From contig JAJYKH010000053.1 of assembly GCA_021788685.1 (NCBI GenBank), forward strand, positions 1-12,428: a stretch of 12,428 nt of DNA, written 5' to 3'. The DNA comes from Deltaproteobacteria bacterium. Lineage in GTDB: Bacteria > Desulfobacterota > Desulfobulbia > Desulfobulbales > UBA5123. Below are positions 6,342 through 12,428 of this stretch, one piece after another. A model generated the notes under the pieces. It saw nothing but the letters and a program-made list of their open reading frames with translations. It searched no databases and was not told the origin of the DNA. The position numbers and the translations under genes were made by a program. The first letter of the stretch is position 1. Every line of letters starts with the position of its first letter.

Positions 6342-7370
6342 ATGTACCTGTCCCGGCGCACGCTCAACGGCCGTCTCCATTATTTCATCAGCCGCTCGGT
6401 CAAGGACGGCCGGTGGTGGCGGAGCGAAGACCTGCTCCACCTGGGCACCGATCCGGCCCGCTACATCGTCCTGACCGGCCGCGATTCCTTCTACATCGAC
6501 GAGCGGATCGAAAAAAAACTGAAGGAAGCCGGGGTGGAGACCGGCCGCGGGGAGCCGGAGCAGCTGTTCCTTCCCTTCCTGCCGAAAGGGGTGCGGGAAG
6601 CCTACGAGCAGATCCACTTCCGCAACCACTACCGGGGGCGGACCAGGCTGAGCTACTACGAGGAGAAGCGGCTGGAGGAGCAGATCAGCCTGTTCGACCG
6701 CCGGCGGCTCTACTTCCTCAAAACCGGCCGGCTGGACCTTTCCCGGGTGGGCACCCTGCCGATCCGCTACTTCAAGCAGCTGGCGGACAAGTCGCGGGAC
6801 GAGCTGGAGCAGTTCTTCCTGACCGAGGAGGCGCAGCTCGACCCGGGCGAGTACAAGCAGTACGTTTTCGCCATCTTGAACCTTCAGAGCTGTTTCGCGC
6901 GCCGGGAGGCGAGGAACATGCCCCAGTACCTCGACCAGGAGCGGCTGGAGCGGGTCTTCCTGGATGAGCTGTGCTACGTGAACGGGAGCGACTGGTTCCG
7001 GATGGGCAGGGAGCGGATATGGTTTCTCGATCCCTACCTCACCCGCTACGTCATCATGTTCTTCGACTATGGCTGGGCGCGGGAAAGCTTCTGGGAGGAG
7101 TACATCCGCCGGTTCATGGACAGCCACCGGCAGTACCGGCCGCCTTCCCCCGCATCCAGGCTTTCAGAGGAAGAGGCCGGGGAGCTCTTCGGGATGGGCC
7201 GCGAGGAGCTGCGCCAGCTTTCCCGCAAGCAGCTGGTCGGCCTTTATCGCAAGCGGGCCAAGGAGCTGCATCCCGACAAGGGCGGCGACCACGACAAGTT
7301 CATCCACCTGACCCACGCCTACGAATCGCTCCTGCGGGAGCAGAGGCCCAAGAAGGGGTCGCGAGGCTGA
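6342..7370 (+). CDS. Protein with a C-terminal J domain, function unknown
   Basis: The 342-residue protein carries a J domain at its C-terminus (about 275-335) with HPD at 310-312 in AKELHPDKGGDHDKFIHLTH. It should therefore recruit an Hsp70 partner. The N-terminal 260 residues match no family I recognise. They are rich in Arg, Tyr, Phe and charged residues (RRTLNGRLHYFISRSV, RRRLYFLKTGRLDLSRVGTL, DYGWARESFWEEYIRRF) and have no signal peptide or membrane segment, so it is probably cytoplasmic. They presumably bind a client or target. GGAG at 6333-6336, five bases before ATG 6342, fixes the start. It follows the dnaJ-MerR pair but is separated by a terminator and a structured leader, suggesting its own control. 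Confidence 0.85.
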   Translation: MYLSRRTLNGRLHYFISRSVKDGRWWRSEDLLHLGTDPARYIVLTGRDSFYIDERIEKKLKEAGVETGRGEPEQLFLPFLPKGVREAYEQIHFRNHYRGRTRLSYYEEKRLEEQISLFDRRRLYFLKTGRLDLSRVGTLPIRYFKQLADKSRDELEQFFLTEEAQLDPGEYKQYVFAILNLQSCFARREARNMPQYLDQERLERVFLDELCYVNGSDWFRMGRERIWFLDPYLTRYVIMFFDYGWARESFWEEYIRRFMDSHRQYRPPSPASRLSEEEAGELFGMGREELRQLSRKQLVGLYRKRAKELHPDKGGDHDKFIHLTHAYESLLREQRPKKGSRG

Positions 7371-7381
7371 GGTAAGCGGTC

Positions 7382-7430
7382 ACAGGCACCGAATCTGCTT
7401 TGTCAGCGGCCTGTTCGCGTACCCAAGTAC
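7382..7430. repeat. Imperfect palindromic stretch just after the J-domain gene
   Basis: ACAGGC (7382-7387) and GCCTGT (7409-7414) enclose CTG (7395-7397) paired with CAG (7404-7406). Next to it, GTAC (7419-7422) and GTAC (7427-7430) form a small hairpin around CCAA. It begins 11 bp past the stop codon. There is no T-run, so it is more like a dispersed palindromic element than a terminator. Confidence 0.4.
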
Positions 7431-7496
7431 AGCTCACAGCCGTTTTCGTGCATCCCCGGCACCTGTGTGATCTGTTACAGGCTGATGGCCGGCTTT

Positions 7497-7546
7497 CCAC
7501 CTGCCGCCCGGCCGCCGGCAGAGAGCCGCGGCCGGGCGGCAGGTGG
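7497..7546. repeat. 19-bp perfect GC-rich inverted repeat
   Basis: Positions 7497-7515 (CCACCTGCCGCCCGGCCGC) are the exact reverse complement of 7528-7546. The 12-base loop can add GGC/GCC (7517-7519 with 7525-7527). It stands alone in the 321-bp spacer between the J-domain gene and the lipoprotein gene, upstream of the promoter at 7575. With no T-run on either side it is not a classical intrinsic terminator. It may block read-through by its stability alone, or be a repeat or protein-binding site. Confidence 0.8.
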
Positions 7547-7574
7547 ACCGCGGGGAGAATCGCCAGCGGAAGAA

Positions 7575-7603
7575 TGTACACCAGGGCAGCCGTGTGCTAC
7601 TAT
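7575..7603 (+). promoter_or_regulatory. Candidate promoter for the lipoprotein-smr unit
   Basis: TGTACA (7575-7580, four of six to the -35 consensus) and TACTAT (7598-7603, four of six to the -10) are 17 bp apart, and TGC directly before the -10 makes it an extended type. Transcription would start near 7610, leaving a leader of about 80 nt before the ATG at 7692. Confidence 0.4.
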
Positions 7604-7691
7604 GGTGCCATTCTCATTCAAGATTGTCGGCCCCGCCCGCCGAGGCTGGGAGGTTCCGCGAGATTATCAAGAATCGAAAGGAGGCGTGCCG

Positions 7692-8216
7692 ATGCTCAAG
7701 AAGACGATCCTGTTGGCGACCGGCGCTTTTTTCCTGGCGGGGACCCTCTCCTGCGGGACCCTGATTTACCCCGAGCGGCGGGGGCAGAGAAAAGGCGACA
7801 TCGATCCGGCGGTGGCGATTCTGGACGGGGTCGGCCTCCTGGTCTTCATCATCCCGGGGCTCATCGCCTATGCCATCGACTTCTCCACCGGGGCGATCTA
7901 CCTGCCCCACGGCCGGCACCACAGCGAGATGGAAGGGGACGTGAAGGTGGTCCGGGCGGCAAGCCGGGCGTGGAGCGACATCGCCGCCGCCATCGAGAAG
8001 GAGACCGGCCGCCGGCCCGACTTGGCCGATCCGAGGCTGCGCATTTATGTGCCGGACCGGCGGGACGCGGCCTCCGGTCCGGTGCTGGCCTCCCTGGCCG
8101 CCGGCGGGCCGGTGGCCGCCGGCTGGCAGGCCTGCTCGCTCTCCAAGGCGGGGGTCCTGACCACCGGCGACGGCCGGCTGGTGGCCATGCTCCCCGGTCC
8201 TGGCCGCGCCCTCTGA
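7692..8216 (+). CDS. Small lipoprotein or membrane-anchored protein of the GTLIYPERRGQ type
   Basis: The 174-residue protein begins with a lysine-containing head and a hydrophobic stretch ending in TLSC, so C21 is a probable but atypical lipidation site. The segment CGTLIYPERRGQRKGDIDPA, then a second hydrophobic helix (about 46-63) and STGAIYLP, recalls a small conserved proteobacterial family of unknown function sometimes mislabelled as a polynucleotide nucleotidyltransferase. The remaining 100 residues look soluble and carry no motif I recognise. It is likely in the cell envelope. AAAGGAGG at 7677-7684, seven bases before the ATG, makes the start secure. The Smr gene begins 16 bp after its stop, indicating one transcript. 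Confidence 0.8.
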   Translation: MLKKTILLATGAFFLAGTLSCGTLIYPERRGQRKGDIDPAVAILDGVGLLVFIIPGLIAYAIDFSTGAIYLPHGRHHSEMEGDVKVVRAASRAWSDIAAAIEKETGRRPDLADPRLRIYVPDRRDAASGPVLASLAAGGPVAAGWQACSLSKAGVLTTGDGRLVAMLPGPGRAL

Positions 8217-8232
8217 TTCCCCGTTCCCATCC

Positions 8233-8526
8233 GTGAACGAAGACGACCTCCCGCCTGTCGAGCTGCCCATCGACGGCACCCTCGACCTCCATGCCTTCCG
8301 CCCCCAGGAGGTGAAGGACCTCATCCCCGACTACCTGGCCGCCTGCCGGGAGCGCGGCATTCTGCGCGTCCGCATCGTCCACGGCAAAGGCACCGGTACC
8401 CTGCGCCGGACGGTCCACGCCATCCTGGCCCGCCTCCCCGAAGTGGCCTCCTTCCAGCTGGCCGGCGAGGAGGCCGGCAGCTGGGGCGCCACATTAGTCG
8501 ACCTCAAAGCAATGGATAATGGATAA
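8233..8526 (+). CDS. Stand-alone Smr-domain protein
   Basis: The 97-residue protein is essentially one Smr domain, as in the C-terminus of MutS2. It has LDLH (17-20), RVRIVHGKGTGTLR (45-58) and SWGATLV (83-89), the three conserved blocks. Smr domains bind nucleic acid and many nick DNA or cleave RNA, for example at stalled ribosomes; the target of this one cannot be inferred. The LDLH and HGKGTG motifs that form the active surface are intact. Its start is GTG 8233, 16 bp behind the lipoprotein gene, with no clear ribosome-binding site, so translational coupling is likely. The last codons and the TAA stop are made by the first heptads of element C, so the natural C-terminus may have been altered after LVDLK. 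Confidence 0.92.
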   Translation: MNEDDLPPVELPIDGTLDLHAFRPQEVKDLIPDYLAACRERGILRVRIVHGKGTGTLRRTVHAILARLPEVASFQLAGEEAGSWGATLVDLKAMDNG

Positions 8527-8626
8527 CGGACAATGGATGATGGATAATGAAAGGCAGAAGCGAGAATGAGGCGGAAGCGGTTGGATTTCCCTTCATTGTC
8601 AATTATCCATTATCAATTATCCATTG
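8510..8626. repeat. Heptad-repeat inverted element C, between smr and the flavodiiron gene
   Basis: The left arm is a run of 7-bp units from 8511: AATGGAT, AATGGAT, AACGGAC, AATGGAT, GATGGAT, AATGAAA, GGCAGAA (ending 8559). The right arm on the minus strand, from 8625 down, is AATGGAT, AATTGAT, AATGGAT, AATTGAC, AATGAAG (ending 8591). CAATGGATAAT (8510-8520) is the exact inverted copy of 8616-8626. The core borders AAAGGCAGAA (8550-8559) and TTTCCCTTCA (8586-8595) are identical to those of element A. The arms are AT-rich within GC-rich surroundings. The smr stop codon (8524-8526) lies in the left arm, and the ribosome-binding site of the next gene starts at the end of the right arm. Confidence 0.85.
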
Positions 8627-8635
8627 GGGTGAATC

Positions 8636-9865
8636 ATGCACGTCACCGGCAACATCCAGTGGGTGGGCAAGGTGGACTGGGAGCTGCGCCGGTTCCACGG
8701 CCACGAGTACTCCACCTACAAGGGCTCCACGTACAACTCCTATCTCATCCGGGAGGAGAAGACCGTCCTCATCGATACGGTGTGGGCGCCCTTCGCCAAG
8801 GAATTCGTGGCCAATCTGGCGCGGGTGGTCGATCTCGACGCCATCGACGCCGTTATCGCCAACCATGCGGAGACCGACCACAGCGGCGCGCTCCCCGAGC
8901 TCATGCGGGCGATCCCCGGCACGCCCATCTACTGCACGGCCAACGGGGTGAAGTCGCTCAAGGGCCATTACCACCAGGACTGGAGCTTCCATGTGGTCAA
9001 GACCGGCGACCGGCTCAGCCTGGGCAACGGCAAGGAGCTGGTCTTCATCGAGGCCCCCATGCTCCACTGGCCGGACAGCATGTTCTGCTATCTCACCGGC
9101 GACGCGGTGCTCTTCAGCAACGACGCCTTCGGCCAGCACTATGCGAGCGAGCATCTGTTCAACGACCTGGTGGACCGGGACGAGCTCTACCGGGAGTGCA
9201 TCAAGTACTACGCCAACATCCTCACCCCCTTCAGCGCCAGCGTGACCAAAAAGATCAACGAGGTGCTGGCCCTCGGCCTGCCGCTCTCCATGATCTGCAC
9301 CAGCCACGGGGTGATCTGGCGGGAGGACCCGGCCCAGATCGTCAAGCAGTACCTCGCCTGGGCCGACGACTACCAGGAGAACCAGGTCGCCATCGTCTAC
9401 GACACCATGTGGAACGGCACCCGGATCATGGCCGAGCAGATCGCGGCCGGCCTCCACGCGGCGGAACCGGGGGTGACCGTGAAAATCTTCAACAGCGCCA
9501 ATACCGACAAGAACGAGATCATCACCGAGGTGTTCAAGTCCAAGGCGGTGGCCATGGGCTCGCCCACCATCAACCGGGGGGTGCTCACCTCCATCGGCGG
9601 TCTCCTCGAGGAAATCCGGGGCATGAAGTTCCGGAAGAAGAAGGGGGCGGCCTTCGGCTGCTACGGCTGGAGCGGCGAGTCGGTCAAGATGATCGCCGAA
9701 GGGCTGCGGCACGCCGGCTTCGAGGTGGTGGACGACGGCCTGCGCGCCCTGTGGAACCCCGATGAGGATGCCCGCCGCCAGTGCGTGGAGTACGGCCGGC
9801 GGCTGGCGGGGCTCTTCGGCGGCGGCGTGCCGGCGGCGAAGGTGGTGGAGCCTGCCGAGGCTTGA
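8636..9865 (+). CDS. FprA-type flavodiiron protein (A-type flavoprotein; O2/NO reductase)
   Basis: The 409-residue protein has the two domains of a class A flavodiiron protein. The metallo-beta-lactamase-like domain (about 1-248) carries the diiron ligands H77, E79 and D81 in NHAETDHSG, H82 next to them, H144 (MLHWPD), D163 (SNDAFGQH) and H224 (CTSHGVIW). A flavodoxin-like FMN domain starts at about 252 with the phosphate loop YDTMWNGT (255-262). Such enzymes reduce O2 to water and/or NO to N2O in the cytoplasm of anaerobes; which one dominates cannot be seen here. There is no C-terminal rubredoxin domain, so it needs a separate electron donor. ATG 8636 has a GGGGTG ribosome-binding site lying directly at the end of element C. 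Confidence 0.96.
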   Translation: MHVTGNIQWVGKVDWELRRFHGHEYSTYKGSTYNSYLIREEKTVLIDTVWAPFAKEFVANLARVVDLDAIDAVIANHAETDHSGALPELMRAIPGTPIYCTANGVKSLKGHYHQDWSFHVVKTGDRLSLGNGKELVFIEAPMLHWPDSMFCYLTGDAVLFSNDAFGQHYASEHLFNDLVDRDELYRECIKYYANILTPFSASVTKKINEVLALGLPLSMICTSHGVIWREDPAQIVKQYLAWADDYQENQVAIVYDTMWNGTRIMAEQIAAGLHAAEPGVTVKIFNSANTDKNEIITEVFKSKAVAMGSPTINRGVLTSIGGLLEEIRGMKFRKKKGAAFGCYGWSGESVKMIAEGLRHAGFEVVDDGLRALWNPDEDARRQCVEYGRRLAGLFGGGVPAAKVVEPAEA

Positions 9866-9993
9866 GCCCGGACAGCCGGCTTGCTCGCGAGTCATCAGCA
9901 GCACACGACCGGTCAACGGATGTCGGCGTGGACCGGAGGTGCACCACATTCGGCCTCGACCGTCGGGGAGTCGCGCTGGTCAACGACCAATCG

Positions 9994-11223
9994 TCATGAT
10001 TTCCTCCGGCCGCCTCCGCTCATGATGATGTACATGGCGAACAGCACCGCGGACGTGCTGGCCGTGGCGGCGCCGAAATAGAAGGTAGCGGCCGGGGCGA
10101 CCCGGTCCCAGAGCCAGCCGCCGATCAGGCTGGCGGGCAGGGTGGCGATGCCCACCGCCGTGGTGAAGACCCCGAAGGCGGTGGCCTTGAAGTCCCGCGG
10201 GATGATGGTGGCGAGAAAGGCCTTCTGGATGCCTTCGGTCAGTCCCATGAAGAGCCCGTAAAGACCGAACAGCAGCCAGACGGCCCTGGCGGTGGCGGCG
10301 ACGGCAAAGCCGTAATAGAGGAGGGCGAAAAGAACGAACCCCAGGAGGATGATCCGCTTCCGGCCGAAGCGGTCCGCCGCCATGCCCGCCGGCATGGCGG
10401 AGAGCGAATAGACGAGATTGAAGAGCAGGTAGACCAGCGGGATGGTGACCGCCGGGATTCCCAATTGCTGCGCCCGCAGGATCAGGAAGACATCGCTCGA
10501 GTTGCCGAGGGCGAACAGGGCGGCGATCACGACGAAGAGCTTGAACCGCCAGTCGAAATGGGCCAGGGTGAGCCGGGGCCTCGCCGCCCGGGCCGCGGCG
10601 GCCCTTTTCTTTTCCCGGATGCCAATGATGATCACCGCCACCGCGATCAGCCCGGGCAGCATGGACAGCCAGAAGACCAGCCGGTACCTGTTGTTGGAAA
10701 GCCCCAGGAGAAGGAAGGCAAGCGCCGGCCCGGCCACCGCGCCCATGGTGTCCATGCCGCGATGAAGGCCGAAGGCCCGGCCCAGGTGCGAATATTCGGC
10801 GGATTCGGCGATGATGGCGTCGCGGGGGGCGGTGCGCACCCCCTTGCCGAAGCGGTCCACGAACCGGGCGCCCAGGACTTGGTGCCAGCCCGGGGCCAGG
10901 GCGATGAGCGGCCGGCTCAGGGTGGAGACGGCGTAGCCGGCGGCCATGAGCCACTTGCGGTTGCCGAGCCGGTCCGAGAGCCAGCCCGAAAAGACCTTGA
11001 GCAGGCTGGCGGTGGACTCGGCCACCCCTTCGATCAGGCCGATCACCGCTTTGTCGATGCCCAGGGTGTTGGCGAGGAACAGCGGGACGAGCGGGTAGAT
11101 CATCTCGGAGCTCACGTCCATGAAGAAGCTCACCACCCCGGCGAAGAAGACGTTGGGGTCGAAGCCGAGGAGGGTGCGGCCTCCCGTGCCGTTTTCCCCG
11201 GGCGGGGACGGTTTCGCTTTCAT
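9994..11223 (-). CDS. MFS transporter, substrate unknown
   Basis: The 409-residue protein is hydrophobic throughout, with about 12 predicted membrane helices in two halves joined by a basic loop (about 203-218). MFS motif A appears in both halves: GWLSDRLGNRK (80-90) and GMAADRFGRKR (280-290). The stretches RFVDRFGKGVRTAPRDAIIA and YSHLGRAFGLHRGMDTMGA place it in a drug/metabolite-like MFS group common in proteobacteria, but the substrate cannot be inferred. ATG 11223 lies 24 bp after the stop of the CBS gene on the same strand, so the two are probably one operon; the ribosome-binding site is weak. It converges on the flavodiiron gene across a 128-bp spacer with no obvious terminator. Confidence 0.93.
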   Translation of the reverse strand: MKAKPSPPGENGTGGRTLLGFDPNVFFAGVVSFFMDVSSEMIYPLVPLFLANTLGIDKAVIGLIEGVAESTASLLKVFSGWLSDRLGNRKWLMAAGYAVSTLSRPLIALAPGWHQVLGARFVDRFGKGVRTAPRDAIIAESAEYSHLGRAFGLHRGMDTMGAVAGPALAFLLLGLSNNRYRLVFWLSMLPGLIAVAVIIIGIREKKRAAAARAARPRLTLAHFDWRFKLFVVIAALFALGNSSDVFLILRAQQLGIPAVTIPLVYLLFNLVYSLSAMPAGMAADRFGRKRIILLGFVLFALLYYGFAVAATARAVWLLFGLYGLFMGLTEGIQKAFLATIIPRDFKATAFGVFTTAVGIATLPASLIGGWLWDRVAPAATFYFGAATASTSAVLFAMYIIMSGGGRRKS

Positions 11224-11247
11224 GGAGCGGCCGGTGCCGTCATTCGC

Positions 11248-12333
11248 TCACAGGGAAGCGAATCCCGTGCGCAGGAGCGAATCGCGGCTGATCATGCCCT
11301 TGAATTTCCCTTCGGCATCGACCACGGGAAGGCGTTTGATGGCGTGCTCGATCATGAGCCGCACCGCCTCCTCGATCGACGTCTCCTCCTGCACCGTCAC
11401 GATCTTGGTTTTCATGACGTCCGCAGCGGTTCTGGCCGCCAGGTGCTCCCGCAGCTCGGTTTGCAGCCGGTGCTGGTCCGTGAAGGGGATCTTGCCTGCA
11501 AAGTAGTCCCAGATCCCGGGATGGCGGTCGGCAAAACCGATCAGCAGGTCGCGGTCGGTGATCAGGCCGAGAAACCTGCCTTCCCGGTCCACCACGCAGA
11601 CCCGCTGGATGTCGTGGCAGTCGATGACGTGCACCACTTCATCCACCGGGGTGTTCGGGAGCACGGTGGCGACGTCGCGCCGCTCGATATCGGCGACGGT
11701 CCGCAGGCCGGCCACCTGGATGGACTGCCTTTGAAAACTTCTCCAGTCCGGGCACTCCCGGACAACGGTCCGAAACACGTCCACCCGGGAGAGGATTCCC
11801 GTGAGCTCGCCCACCTCATCGACGACCGGCAAGCGCTTGACATTCCTGGCAAGCATGAGGTTGACGGCCTCGGTTAACGGTTTGTCCTGGTTGATGACGA
11901 CGGCGGGCCGGGTCATGATCTCGTCCGCGCGCCTGGCGCCCAAGGCCTCGAGAACGGCGCTCGTCCGCCCGTTCTCCGCCCGGGCCAGGAGCCCCAGCCG
12001 CATGGGAATGCCCGCCTTGTAGATCAGGTCTCCCTGGGTGATGACCCCGACCGGCCGGTTTTCCTCATTCACCACCGGAAGACCGGTGAAGGTGGAAGAG
12101 AGCAGCAGCCGGGCCACTTCATCAAGGGGCGTGTTGACGCCCACCTTTTTGGGAGAGGGGGTCATGATGGCGCGGACCCGCGTGCTCCTGGACAGGAGCT
12201 GGCCGCGGGTCTTGTGGGCGACGACCTCCAGGTCCCGGACCGCGACGATGCCGTCCGCCATCATCTCCTGCACGGCGGAGAGAACATGGCCGAGCTCCCC
12301 GGCCGGCAGGATGATGCTGATCCGCACGGGCAA
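11248..12333 (-). CDS. Four-CBS-domain protein, C-terminal part of a DUF190-CBS protein
   Basis: From TTG 12333 the open part encodes 361 residues. The first 45 look like the end of a DUF190 domain. Four CBS domains follow, at about 53-105, 136-188, 216-265 and 303-356, each with the pattern T..P..EAV..M......LPVVD..G...G.I...D. Tandem CBS pairs bind adenine nucleotides and act as energy or ligand sensors; DUF190 genes are often found near crcB fluoride exporters, though none is in view. The TTG start has no ribosome-binding site, and the same frame continues upstream through an in-frame TAG at 12379-12381. The true gene therefore most likely began beyond the window edge, and this is its 3' portion. 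It precedes the MFS gene by 24 bp. Confidence 0.8.
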   Translation of the reverse strand: MPVRISIILPAGELGHVLSAVQEMMADGIVAVRDLEVVAHKTRGQLLSRSTRVRAIMTPSPKKVGVNTPLDEVARLLLSSTFTGLPVVNEENRPVGVITQGDLIYKAGIPMRLGLLARAENGRTSAVLEALGARRADEIMTRPAVVINQDKPLTEAVNLMLARNVKRLPVVDEVGELTGILSRVDVFRTVVRECPDWRSFQRQSIQVAGLRTVADIERRDVATVLPNTPVDEVVHVIDCHDIQRVCVVDREGRFLGLITDRDLLIGFADRHPGIWDYFAGKIPFTDQHRLQTELREHLAARTAADVMKTKIVTVQEETSIEEAVRLMIEHAIKRLPVVDAEGKFKGMISRDSLLRTGFASL

Positions 12334-12428
12334 GTTGTAGGAAAGGACCTCGAGCCTGCCGGTGCTAACCTCCCCGTTCTAGTAGGAGCCCTCGATCCCC
12401 CTGGTGACCATGGTGCGGGCCGCGATTT
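12334..12428 (-). pseudogene. Upstream part of the same DUF190 frame, cut by an in-frame TAG; runs off the right edge
   Basis: Read on the minus strand in the frame of the CBS protein, this stretch gives IAARTMVTRGIEGSY, then TAG (complement of 12379-12381), then NGEVSTGRLEVLSYN leading straight into LPVRISIILPAGELGHVLSA. From memory of the family, both sides form one continuous DUF190 segment, with an acidic residue usual where the stop is. GAG to TAG is a single change. No start codon with a ribosome-binding site lies between the TAG and 12333. Either the gene carries a nonsense mutation or this is a base-calling error. Confidence 0.6.

Noticed and set aside
5685..7127. Long minus-strand frame antisense to the MerR and J-domain genes
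   Set aside because: No recognisable domain; the plus-strand genes have HTH and HPD motifs.
7464..7483. CRP-like site CCTGTGTGATCTGTTACAGG
   Set aside because: Only the outer five base pairs are symmetric; the inner half-sites do not fit the TGTGA-N6-TCACA pattern.
9866..9993. Spacer with 8-bp palindromes (9884-9891, 9907-9914, 9938-9945) and a repeated GGTCAACG
   Set aside because: Short palindromes are common at this GC content; no stable terminator or repeat design could be built from them.
10465..11877. Plus-strand frame antisense to the MFS and CBS genes
   Set aside because: Composition shadow; the minus-strand proteins have clear MFS and CBS signatures.
12379..12381. Read-through of the TAG as pyrrolysine
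   Set aside because: DUF190-CBS proteins are not known pyrrolysine proteins; a point mutation or base-call error is simpler.

Overview
This is a GC-rich stretch of bacterial chromosome. Its gene set (GH15 hydrolase, surE, dnaJ with a MerR-type co-regulator, a second J-domain protein, flavodiiron protein, DUF190-CBS protein) and its repeat-laden intergenic spacers suggest an anaerobic or microaerophilic Desulfuromonadota (Geobacter-like) organism. That placement is an inference from gene families, not a phylogenetic result. No rRNA, tRNA, CRISPR array, transposase or phage gene was seen.

Layout. At the left edge, the N-terminus of a hydrophobic protein leaves the window on the minus strand (1-117). 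A gene-poor stretch (118-579) contains a 21-bp bulged hairpin. Next is a large plus-strand gene (580-3270) that fuses a GH15 glucoamylase/trehalase-like enzyme to a DUF547 domain. It converges on minus-strand surE (3358-4119). An AT-rich divergent promoter island separates surE from a plus-strand chaperone block: type I dnaJ (4466-5626), a MerR/HspR/CbpM-like regulator (5745-6137), a terminator, a candidate structured RNA (6212-6326) and a protein with a C-terminal J domain (6342-7370). A 321-bp spacer with two hairpins and a promoter leads into a small lipoprotein (7692-8216), an Smr-domain protein (8233-8526) and an FprA-type flavodiiron protein (8636-9865). On the minus strand are an MFS transporter (9994-11223) and a four-CBS protein (11248-12333). 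The N-terminal DUF190 part of that protein is cut by an in-frame TAG at 12379-12381.

The most unusual structure is shared by three spacers (3247-3364, 5633-5712, 8510-8626). Each is built from tandem 7-bp units followed by an inverted array of the same unit around a short core. The unit differs by locus (GGCTGAA, GGTTKGA, AATGGAT). Two of the three loci nevertheless share exact 10-bp core borders (AAAGGCAGAA and TTTCCCTTCA). In two of them the elements supply the stop codons of neighbouring genes. They look like one family of intergenic elements whose heptad unit changes while the architecture persists.

Functionally, the centre of the window is a protein-quality-control island: two J proteins and a MerR regulator likely to control or modulate them. 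The flavodiiron protein points to O2/NO detoxification under anaerobic life. The remaining genes are housekeeping or accessory.
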